Of a stretch of DNA of 13,759 nucleotides, positions 1 to 5,918 are shown one piece after another. The position numbers and the translations under genes were made by a program. Each line of letters begins with the position of its first letter. Position 1 is the first letter of the stretch. Location: assembly GCA_020059765.1 (NCBI GenBank), contig JAGVBM010000201.1, forward strand, positions 1 to 13,759, given 5' to 3'. Under the pieces are notes generated by a model, which saw only the letters and a program-made list of their open reading frames with translations, searched no databases and was not told the origin of the DNA. Source of the stretch: Bacillota bacterium (GTDB lineage: Bacteria > Bacillota > Bacilli > Tumebacillales > Effusibacillaceae).

Positions 1-56
1 AAGGGTTGATGCCGCGACAATCGCTAGACAAGGAGTTGTATGCAGACGATGCGTAA
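1..56 (+). CDS. possible 3' end of an upstream gene (partial)
   Basis: The frame beginning at position 3 is open from the window edge and stops with TAA at 54-56, reading LMPRQSLDKELYADDA at its end. If real, it overlaps the start of the DUF4097 gene by 17 bases, the kind of overlap seen in translationally coupled operons. Nothing in these few residues identifies a family. The frame starting at position 2 is also open (to about 117), so the choice rests only on the tight stop/start overlap. In Bacillota DUF4097 genes often follow PspC or LiaF-type genes, but that cannot be seen here. Confidence 0.28.
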   Translation, partial: GLMPRQSLDKELYADDA

Positions 57-1320
57 AGTGGGCACTCTCACAAGCGCTCTTACGTTACTGGCTCTTGGGA
101 TCGTTTTGTTGACAGATCTGGTGCTGCAAAAACCGATTCTGTCGCAGGTCCTGAATTTTTGGCCGGTGGTGATTTTGGGATTGGGCGGAGAAATGTTATG
201 GAGCCTTTATTCCGTCAAAAAACAAAATACGAATGAAGAGATCCGGGTTGACGTAAGGAGCATCGCGCTGCTGTCATTGGTCGGCATCTTCTCGATTACG
301 TTATATACGGCGCAAAACGTCGAAGGAATGGTACAGTCCAGCATTTTGAACGTGCGGGATGCATTCAGCGACAAAACGATTTCCCTTCCTGACAGAATGT
401 ATGACGCCAAGAACGTGCAAAAACTGGAAGTCTACAGTTCCATCGGGACGATCGAGGTCAGCAAATCGAATGCCCCGCAGATCATGATCAAGACAAAAGT
501 GCACGTTCGCAATCTGAACAGTCAACAGGCGAATGACGAAGCGAAAAATTGGACGCCTAAAATCACCGAAGGCGCCACATTCCGCGTGGAATTGGATTCG
601 TCCGTGGCGGCAGCCTCCAAAATCAACGGGGTGGATTTGGAGATTCAGTTGCCGGCCAACATTGCGCTGCAAGTGCTTGCCAATAACGGAAACGTATCGG
701 TGCAGGATCATGTCGGCGACGTGGTCATCAGTGCCGAATCCGGCAAGATCGAACTGGAAAAAATCAAAGGAAAAACCAGCATCGAGCAAAACGACGGTCA
801 AATTTTTGCGAAGAATATTGAAGGGGAACTGCAGGTCAAGTCAAACAAAGGGCGCATCGAAGTGGAGAAGGTGACTGGCAATGCTTCCTTGAAATCCACC
901 TACGGCCAGATTCGTGTGGCGAAAATCGGCGGTGCCCTGCGGGTCGATGGAGAGATCGGCGATGTTCAAATCAATGATGTCAGCGGAAATGTGAACGCGC
1001 AAACGAAAAAAGGTCTGATCCAAGCGTCGCACATGAAAAAAGAAGTGACGCTGGCTTCGGGCACGGGCGGCATTACGGTGGAAAGCGAAGTGGGAGGTTC
1101 CTGGATTCTCAATTCGACGCGCGGGATGGTTTCGATTCGCATCCCTGACCGATCCGACATTGAGTTCATCGGAGAATCGAGCCGGGGACTGGTGAAAGGG
1201 CCTACCAAGTCGGATTCCGCGCCTACGGGCTCCCGCGTGACGGAAAAAATGGGCAATGGAACCCATTCGATTGTGGTACGAACGGAAGACGGGGCGATCA
1301 CCCTGAGTCCGAACCTGTAA
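40..1320 (+). CDS. DUF4097-family membrane-anchored beta-strand repeat protein
   Basis: The 426-residue product has three N-terminal hydrophobic segments at about residues 8-28, 33-57 (with an NFWPVVILGLG motif typical of LiaF-type transmembrane regions) and 74-91. From about residue 120 to the end it is a long run of short alternating beta strands with repeated G-x-I/V-x-V/A steps (GTIEVSK, GNVSVQD, GKIELEK, GQIFAKN, GRIEVEK, GQIRVAK), which is the DUF4097 right-handed beta-helix pattern. The C-terminal part is predicted to lie outside the membrane. The ATG at 40 is preceded by AAGGAG at 30-35, 4 bases away; the in-frame ATG at 49 would be too far from it. DUF4097 proteins such as B. subtilis YvlB sit in envelope-stress loci, so a stress-sensing or scaffold role is a reasonable inference, but the molecular activity is unknown. 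It converges on the ATP-grasp operon. Confidence 0.88.
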   Translation: MQTMRKVGTLTSALTLLALGIVLLTDLVLQKPILSQVLNFWPVVILGLGGEMLWSLYSVKKQNTNEEIRVDVRSIALLSLVGIFSITLYTAQNVEGMVQSSILNVRDAFSDKTISLPDRMYDAKNVQKLEVYSSIGTIEVSKSNAPQIMIKTKVHVRNLNSQQANDEAKNWTPKITEGATFRVELDSSVAAASKINGVDLEIQLPANIALQVLANNGNVSVQDHVGDVVISAESGKIELEKIKGKTSIEQNDGQIFAKNIEGELQVKSNKGRIEVEKVTGNASLKSTYGQIRVAKIGGALRVDGEIGDVQINDVSGNVNAQTKKGLIQASHMKKEVTLASGTGGITVESEVGGSWILNSTRGMVSIRIPDRSDIEFIGESSRGLVKGPTKSDSAPTGSRVTEKMGNGTHSIVVRTEDGAITLSPNL

Positions 1321-1370
1321 TCGTGCAGCAGCACCATCTGGGGGTTCCTGCTTGCGTCATCACCATAGGG

Positions 1371-1397
1371 AAAAGCACGGGAAATCCCCGTGCTTTT
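1371..1397. terminator. bidirectional intrinsic terminator between convergent genes
   Basis: An 11-bp perfect stem (AAAAGCACGGG at 1371-1381, CCCGTGCTTTT at 1387-1397) with the 5-base loop AAATC is followed by one more T. The A-run on the left and T-run on the right mean it can end transcription from both strands. It lies between the DUF4097 stop (1320) and the stop of the last minus-strand operon gene (1400). Confidence 0.88.
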
Positions 1398-1399
1398 TG

Positions 1400-1645
1400 T
1401 TACTTGATGGTATCCATCATCTGGTCTGCCACTTCTGCGATCGCTGAGTCGCTGAGTCCCTGGTTGCCCATGTTCCCCATTGCCGCGAGAGTACCGGCAG
1501 CGTTTGTGCGACGCATCACTTCCCATGTGGCGATTCCAATTCCGGCACCGAGCAACATGGCAGTCGCTGTGTTCATTCTGCGGTTCCGACGTCCTGGCAT
1601 CATGCGGCCCATGTAGGGCATCATGTTCGACATCATTTCCCACAT
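1400..1645 (-). CDS. Met-rich small membrane protein, last gene of the ATP-grasp operon
   Basis: The 81-residue product has ten methionines in its first 30 residues (MWEMMSNMMPYMGRMMPG...), an Arg cluster RRNRR at 19-23, one hydrophobic segment at about 27-41 (TATAMLLGAGIGIAT), and a Gly/Ala-rich tail. It resembles the short Met/Arg-rich single-helix proteins common in Bacillota (DUF3918-like), but I cannot assign a family firmly. The start is the ATG at 1645 because GGGAGGTG (complement of 1652-1659) lies 6 bases upstream; the open frame continues upstream to 1720, but that extension would swallow the ribosome site. It follows the DUF350 gene by 81 bases on the same strand and ends at the shared terminator. 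Function unknown. Confidence 0.72.
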   Translation of the reverse strand: MWEMMSNMMPYMGRMMPGRRNRRMNTATAMLLGAGIGIATWEVMRRTNAAGTLAAMGNMGNQGLSDSAIAEVADQMMDTIK

Positions 1646-1726
1646 AACCAACACCTCCCTGTTCTTATTGTGCGCGAACGGACGCAGCACATGACAGGAA
1701 ATTAGTAGGTGATCAGGCAAATCGGA

Positions 1727-2164
1727 TCAGTAGCTGATCAAGGCGGCCATCAGCAGCCCGGTTGCGATGCTTAGACGGGAGGCAAAAATTCCGACCGATA
1801 CGTTTCCTTTCGGAATTTCAGATACCACACGGAACGGTGTGATTAATTCGAACAAGTAAAAGACAAGCACTTGGAACACAATGCCGATCATTCCCCAGAT
1901 CACGAGATCCAGCAAATTCACCGAATGATACACGGCCGAGGCCAAGACAATCGACAAACCGATAATCTTTCCTCCCAAATCATGGGCTGCCGCTTTGGCG
2001 GCTGCGATCTTTTGCGGATCGCTTGTCTCGGCTCCTTCGCGGATCAAGCGGTATTCGTTATAGGGCGTGGTGATCATGAAAACAAAGAGTCCAGCAGCCA
2101 AAATAGGCAGGGTGATCCCCAAGTACATCAAAAAGTTTAGGATTGATTCGAATTGGGAAAACAT
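1727..2164 (-). CDS. DUF350 (YjfL-family) inner-membrane protein
   Basis: The 145-residue product has four hydrophobic segments at about 8-32, 63-81, 85-107 and 123-143, with the TPYNEYRLIREG motif after helix 1 and a conserved Gly-containing helix 2 (DLGGKIIGLSIVLASAVYHS), as in DUF350/YjfL proteins. The ATG at 2164 has AAAGGAG (complement of 2173-2179) 8 bases upstream. It lies 57 bases downstream of the ATP-grasp gene on the same strand. In E. coli, yjfL (DUF350) sits beside the ATP-grasp gene yjfC and lipoprotein gene yjfM, so the association is conserved between distant phyla. The biochemical role of DUF350 is not known; a membrane partner of the ligase and its lipoprotein substrate is an inference. 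Confidence 0.9.
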   Translation of the reverse strand: MFSQFESILNFLMYLGITLPILAAGLFVFMITTPYNEYRLIREGAETSDPQKIAAAKAAAHDLGGKIIGLSIVLASAVYHSVNLLDLVIWGMIGIVFQVLVFYLFELITPFRVVSEIPKGNVSVGIFASRLSIATGLLMAALISY

Positions 2165-2221
2165 AAGAACGACTCCTTTGCTTGAAAGTGGCCTGACGAT
2201 AACTGTTCCATACGAAAACGT

Positions 2222-3463
2222 TCAATCACGAAGTCCGACCGGCAAATAATACGACAGATTGCCGGTGATGCGGTGTCCTGCCCGCGCCAGAATCGCGGAA
2301 GCACGACCGCCGACCCAGAACGAACCCCAGAGCAGATGCCCGGAAAACATGCCGCGCAGCGTCTCGACCTGGATCGGCTCCAACTCGACAAACTGCTGGT
2401 AGACCATCGGCTGATCCCAATATTGGGTCTCCCGGTCCCGTTCAAACGCTTCGCCGCTTGCCTGATGAAGCGTGACGCCGCCCCCTTCCCGACCGAAGAT
2501 CGGTTTCGATACGTAGCGTTTTTTGCCGAGGAAACGATTCTCCAAATAGGTCGGCAGCATATAGGCAGCAATCGCTTCCTGTTCGTCCGGTGTAAAAAAT
2601 TGGCCGGTCTCATGGAGATTCCAGATCAGGGCTTGCAACGCCTTGGTTTGCGCAAGAAACGCCGCTGGCGGATTGATGACGGCCAATTGCCGACGGGCGA
2701 TCAGATCGAGGACGTGGGCCCCTGTCGGGTACCCGTCGTCGTCATGCTCCTCGGCCAATTTTTCCAGGGCATGCAGTCGATACAGCAGATCAACCGGCAT
2801 GTGTTCCCCTTCCCGTAATACGTGCAGCCGGTCTTGGTAGACTCGCAGTTCCGACAAGGGAGCAAACTCCCCTTTTAGGCCCGATTGGGCCAGCAGATAG
2901 CGTGTGGTCCCGGCGTCTTCTTCGTGCCAATCCAAAGCGCTGAAAAAAACAGACTTGGTCGGATACCCCAACGACTGATAGCGGTCTTTCGCCTGTTGAA
3001 ACGCGTCTTTGATATGCAAGTGATGGCCTGCGTTCGGATTGCCGGTTTGCAGCATGCGGCAAACAAATTCATTCACATGAAACGCTTCTACGACGCCGGT
3101 GGGTGTGTCGCTGTTGAATTCCAGCATTTTGAGGCCAGCAGGGGTGCAGGCAAAATCGAAGCGGCCGATGACGGTCGGCAAATCGTCCCCGATCGCAAGC
3201 CGGACCGCGTCCAATGCGGCATCCGGAATTCCCAATTCCCGCAGCAGACGGTCCTCCGCCTGTTGCAGTACCGGGAGGGTTTTGGCAAAAATGTGTCCGA
3301 GCTGTTCGGTAGCCTGGGCGATTTCGCGGCGAAATTCCGCCGAGACAAGATGAATCGAAGCCAGTGCGTACTCTTCGTCATGCATAAAATCCCACGTGAA
3401 AATTTCCTCTTCGCGCAGCGGTTCGTAAAGTTGGCGGCGACGTTCGGCATAGGACAGCGTCAT
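2222..3463 (-). CDS. glutathionylspermidine-synthase-family ATP-grasp amide ligase (YgiC/YjfC type)
   Basis: The 413-residue product belongs to the GSP_synth ATP-grasp family: it shows the family features FDFACTPAGLKMLEFNSDTPTG split across residues 102-125 (substrate and Mg-ATP region with an E-x-N-x-D-x-P-T motif), PTYLEN, and the glycine-rich nucleotide loop KRYVSKPIFGREGGG near residues 315-330. The size fits stand-alone YgiC/YjfC proteins, which lack the amidase half of bifunctional Gss. The bona fide synthetase makes an amide bond between the glycine carboxylate of glutathione and spermidine through an acyl phosphate; the substrates of YgiC/YjfC-type members are unproven. The ATG at 3463 is 3 bases after the stop of the lipoprotein gene and has no clear ribosome site of its own, so translation is probably coupled to that gene. 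No signal peptide is seen, so it should be cytosolic. Neighbours are the lipoprotein and DUF350 genes. Confidence 0.92.
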   Translation of the reverse strand: MTLSYAERRRQLYEPLREEEIFTWDFMHDEEYALASIHLVSAEFRREIAQATEQLGHIFAKTLPVLQQAEDRLLRELGIPDAALDAVRLAIGDDLPTVIGRFDFACTPAGLKMLEFNSDTPTGVVEAFHVNEFVCRMLQTGNPNAGHHLHIKDAFQQAKDRYQSLGYPTKSVFFSALDWHEEDAGTTRYLLAQSGLKGEFAPLSELRVYQDRLHVLREGEHMPVDLLYRLHALEKLAEEHDDDGYPTGAHVLDLIARRQLAVINPPAAFLAQTKALQALIWNLHETGQFFTPDEQEAIAAYMLPTYLENRFLGKKRYVSKPIFGREGGGVTLHQASGEAFERDRETQYWDQPMVYQQFVELEPIQVETLRGMFSGHLLWGSFWVGGRASAILARAGHRITGNLSYYLPVGLRD

Positions 3464-3466
3464 CGG

Positions 3467-3973
3467 TTAGCCGCCGCTTGATCCGGAACTTCCGATCCCG
3501 CCCTTGGAACTGGAATCTGAACTTGTGATACCGGTATTGGAGCCGGAGGTTCCGTTGCTGATCCCGGTTGCGGAAGACGGCTTGGAATTGTTGATGCCGC
3601 TTGATGCGGGACCGGAACCGTTTGTGATGCCGCTGACCGTCCGTTTGTAGATCTTCCTGCCGCCGTAATAGCCGTAATAGCTTCCCGCACGGCTGCCGTC
3701 GTCGTCGCAGTATCCGTCATTGTTCTCGTCATAGCATTCATCCTGGGCAAGGCTGTTTGACGAAGAGATCGTTTGCTGCAGCGGAGAACAGCCGGCGCTG
3801 GCAGTCAATGCAGCGATGGCGAACAGGCTGAGCATGCGGGCCGTTCTGCCTTGCGGCGCGTCGGCAGACGTATCGGGCGCAGAGTCTGTCGGCGCGTCGG
3901 CCGTGATTTGGGTCGCCGTGTCGGTGGTCACTTCGGTCGATTCGTTTGCCGGACGTGTGCGGTGATCTTTCAT
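3467..3973 (-). CDS. putative lipoprotein with Ca-loop-like motif, 11-residue repeats and Gly-Gly end (YgiB/YjfM analogue)
   Basis: The 168-residue product has four parts: a Thr/Asp/Ala-rich N-terminal stretch (1-42), a short hydrophobic segment after RTAR ending at a cysteine (47-62, ...TASAGC, a weak lipobox), an acidic loop DENNDGYCDDDG at 82-93 that matches DxNxDG calcium-binding/excalibur-type loops, a Tyr/Gly patch (SYYGYYGGRK), and from 114 to the end five exact 11-residue repeats with a G-I core, finishing in Gly-Gly. The ATG at 3973 has GGGGAGAG (from 3980-3987) as ribosome site; an alternative start at 3835 (Met47) would give a short bare signal peptide but lacks a good site. The gene directly precedes, and is likely coupled to, the ATP-grasp ligase. 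E. coli YgiB/YjfM, lipoproteins that also end in Gly-Gly, hold the same position beside YgiC/YjfC; similarity here is positional and architectural, not clear in sequence. Confidence 0.78.
   Translation of the reverse strand: MKDHRTRPANESTEVTTDTATQITADAPTDSAPDTSADAPQGRTARMLSLFAIAALTASAGCSPLQQTISSSNSLAQDECYDENNDGYCDDDGSRAGSYYGYYGGRKIYKRTVSGITNGSGPASSGINNSKPSSATGISNGTSGSNTGITSSDSSSKGGIGSSGSSGG
3470..3634 (-). repeat. five tandem 33-bp (11-residue) coding repeats at the lipoprotein C-terminus
   Basis: Residues 114-168 divide without remainder into SGITNGSGPAS, SGINNSKPSSA, TGISNGTSGSN, TGITSSDSSSK and GGIGSSGSSGG. Each unit carries Gly-Ile at positions 2-3 followed by a Ser/Asn/Gly-rich spacer. 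The DNA copies are diverged, so the period is maintained at protein level rather than being a recent slippage product. Confidence 0.85.
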
Positions 3974-3989
3974 ATAACACTCTCCCCTC

Positions 3990-4442
3990 TCAGGCAGTCG
4001 GCTGGGCGTAAAATACATAGACTTGCCGGTCTTCGTCGATTTCCGTGGATGTTTTGCGCCAATCACGTCCGTGCAGCCGCAACAGATCCGCTTGCAAGTG
4101 AAGCAGGGCTTGATCATCGTCTTGGAAATCGAACGTGTGAACCACCGGATAGATGGACGTTCCCTCTCGGAATTCGCGGACTTCCATGCGGATGCCGCTC
4201 CAGCGGGGAATCGGCAAAGCGCCGGAATCCACCACTTGTTCATCCTCGGCAGGTTTCACATAGATCACGTAATGGTTGCGGTGTGAAACGGTACAGGCCG
4301 ATTTTTCGTAGACAATCCGGTTTTTGACGAAATAATCGCAGGCAAACCGCATTGAAACTTCATCCGGATCAATCGGATCATAATAATACAAAATCGGAAA
4401 TTCCCTCGATTCGTCGTCTGCACGATATTCGAGTCTGGCCAT
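3990..4442 (-). CDS. uncharacterised soluble protein, first gene of the ATP-grasp operon
   Basis: I do not recognise this 150-residue product. It is acidic, has no signal peptide or hydrophobic segment, and looks like a compact alpha/beta protein: it opens with MARLEYRADD, has an FPILYYYDPIDPDEVSMRF strand-turn segment interrupted by acidic residues, an HRNHYVIYVKP strand, a central REFREGT turn, and ends with a QVYVFYAQPTA strand. The ATG at 4442 is preceded by GGGGGGA 6 bases upstream. The stop lies 16 bases before the lipoprotein start, whose ribosome site sits in the gap, so the two are co-transcribed. Position matches E. coli yjfK (DUF2491) only loosely; I saw no convincing shared motif. 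Being first after the predicted ECF-type promoter, it is probably a dedicated component of the system. Confidence 0.78.
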   Translation of the reverse strand: MARLEYRADDESREFPILYYYDPIDPDEVSMRFACDYFVKNRIVYEKSACTVSHRNHYVIYVKPAEDEQVVDSGALPIPRWSGIRMEVREFREGTSIYPVVHTFDFQDDDQALLHLQADLLRLHGRDWRKTSTEIDEDRQVYVFYAQPTA

Positions 4443-4486
4443 GCAATTCCCCCCAAGTTTCTGACTCCATCCAGCGTTCTGCAGTG

Positions 4487-4515
4487 TTTACGAAAGTACG
4501 GACGTTTTGTTGTCA
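4487..4515 (-). promoter_or_regulatory. ECF-sigma (SigW-like) promoter for the ATP-grasp operon
   Basis: On the minus strand TGACAAC (4515-4509) is followed after exactly 16 bases by CGTAAA (4492-4487). This matches the B. subtilis SigW-type form TGAAAC-N16-CGTA, keeping the AAC of the -35 and the CGTA of the -10. A start near 4479 would leave a leader of under 40 bases before the ATG at 4442. I saw no better SigA promoter on this strand between 4443 and 4671. The rest of this divergent intergenic region is AT-rich with no clear plus-strand promoter. Confidence 0.55.
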
Positions 4516-4671
4516 GTAAAATGTTAACAAAAAACAAATTTTCTGTCTCCCGGAAATATATGTGACAGTTTTGCGAAAACCCATACGCGGGCAGATGAAG
4601 AATTGTAAGATAAGGGTACAACAGCAAGCAAGCGGATATTCGGCAAGAGGAAAAGGCAGGAGGGAGCCTTC

Positions 4672-5766
4672 ATGCAGACGAATACGGATCATCTAATGTC
4701 AGGCGGAACCAAGTCCTATACGCCCCGTTTGATATTCTGGGAGTTGACGGAAGGCTGCAATCTGAAATGCGCGCACTGCCGCGCAACAGCGCAGCCGCAG
4801 CGGGCCAATGATGAATTGACGACTGAGCAGGCTTACAAAGTGATTGACGAGATTGCGGCTTTCGCCGATCCGATCCTCGTGCTGACAGGCGGAGAACCGT
4901 TATACAGGCCGGATTTTTTTGAGATTGCGTCCTATGCGCGGAGCAAAGGGCTGACATTGGCTATGGCGACCAACGGAACGCTGGTTACCCGCGAGATCGC
5001 CGAGCGAATCAAAACAACGGGCATTCATCGGGTGTCGATCAGTTTGGACGGACCGAATGCGGAGATTCACGACCGGTTTCGCGGCGTGCCGGGCGCTTTC
5101 GAGGCTGCCTTGCGGGGAGCCGGATATTTGCGGGAACAAGGCGTCGACGTGCAGTTTAATACGACGATTACGAAACACAATGTGGATTATAAAGAACAAA
5201 TAGTAGAATTGGCAAGGAAGCAAGAGGTGAAGGCGCTGCATCTGTTTATGCTGGTGCCTGTCGGGTGCGGCATTCAGATTGCCGATCACCAGATGCTGCC
5301 GGCTCAGCAGTACGAAGAGGTGCTGGGATGGTTTTACGAACGGTCGCTGGAAGTCCCGTTTGAGATCCGTGCCACCTGTGCCCCGCATTATTACCGGATC
5401 ATGCGGCAGAAGGCGGCGGAAAAGGGGCAGCGGATCAGCGTGCAAACGCACGGGATGGCCGCCCATACAAAAGGGTGTTTGGCGGGCACGGGCGTATTTT
5501 TCATCTCCCATAAGGGGAAAGCCTATCCCTGCGGCTATTTGCCGGTGGAAGCGGGCGATGTGCTGGCGCAGCCGGTGGCGGAAATCTGGAATGAATCGCC
5601 GATTTTCCGGCAACTGAGACGAACGGACGAATTGGCAGGCAAATGCGGAGTCTGCGAATTCGTCAACGTATGCTCCGGCTGCCGCGCCCGGGCTTATTAC
5701 GCAACCGGCAATCTGATGGGGGAAGAACCTTATTGCATCCATGTGCCGAAGCGGTGGAACGCCTGA
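4672..5766 (+). CDS. AhbD-like radical SAM/SPASM protein (heme-synthase family)
   Basis: The 364-residue product begins with the SYTPRLIFWELTEGCN motif and the radical SAM cluster motif C29-x3-C33-x2-C36, followed by LTGGEP (71-76), TNGT (100-103) and SISLDGP (122-128). The C-terminal part holds TCAPHYYR with C236, GCLAG with C269, PCGYL with C287, and the auxiliary-cluster motif C325-x2-C328-x5-C334-x2-C337 (GKCGVCEFVNVCSGC) plus C355. This pattern closely follows AhbD, which decarboxylates iron-coproporphyrin III to heme b in the siroheme pathway; NirJ and AhbC are close relatives. No siroheme decarboxylase or other heme gene is in the window, so the exact substrate is open. The ATG at 4672 has AGGAGGG at 4658-4664, 7 bases away. 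It is transcribed divergently from the ATP-grasp operon. Confidence 0.88.
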   Translation: MQTNTDHLMSGGTKSYTPRLIFWELTEGCNLKCAHCRATAQPQRANDELTTEQAYKVIDEIAAFADPILVLTGGEPLYRPDFFEIASYARSKGLTLAMATNGTLVTREIAERIKTTGIHRVSISLDGPNAEIHDRFRGVPGAFEAALRGAGYLREQGVDVQFNTTITKHNVDYKEQIVELARKQEVKALHLFMLVPVGCGIQIADHQMLPAQQYEEVLGWFYERSLEVPFEIRATCAPHYYRIMRQKAAEKGQRISVQTHGMAAHTKGCLAGTGVFFISHKGKAYPCGYLPVEAGDVLAQPVAEIWNESPIFRQLRRTDELAGKCGVCEFVNVCSGCRARAYYATGNLMGEEPYCIHVPKRWNA

Positions 5767-5807
5767 ACAAACCAGAATGCAGGAGGGCACGCGTTTTTCC
5801 AAAAATA

Positions 5808-5816
5808 TGCTATAAT
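5808..5816 (+). promoter_or_regulatory. extended -10 promoter for the aminopeptidase-rocD unit
   Basis: TGCTATAAT is a perfect extended -10 (TGn plus TATAAT at 5811-5816), 42 bases after the radical SAM stop. The -35 position (around 5788-5793) has no good match, which extended -10 promoters tolerate. The leader to the ATG at 5919 would be about 95 bases. Confidence 0.6.
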
Positions 5817-5918
5817 ACAAGGGATTATCTAGACAATAATGGAAGGCAAAGCAGTCGCATGGGTACAATGAGAACCAGTGTCGCATGCGCACCAAACAAA
5901 GGGAAAGGGGTTGGGTTG

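Noticed and set aside
1709..1739. Short GATCAG/CTGATC inverted repeats at the end of the DUF350 gene
   Set aside because: Six-bp arms with a three-base loop and no T-run; insufficient for a terminator or regulator site.
2165..2221. Possible internal ECF-type promoter between the ATP-grasp and DUF350 genes (GGAAC and CGTC on the minus strand)
   Set aside because: The two elements are separated by only about 8 bases, far from the required 16-17.
3974..4243. In-frame upstream extension of the lipoprotein gene
   Set aside because: It lies inside the coding region of the preceding operon gene in another frame, while the ATG at 3973 has a strong ribosome site.
4561..4620. FNR/CRP-like TGTGA motif upstream of the radical SAM gene
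   Set aside because: Only one half-site is present and no matching TCACA lies at the required spacing.
5643..5918. In-frame upstream extension of the M29 aminopeptidase
   Set aside because: It would overlap the radical SAM gene and the extended -10 promoter, and the family sequence and a good ribosome site both place the start at 5919.
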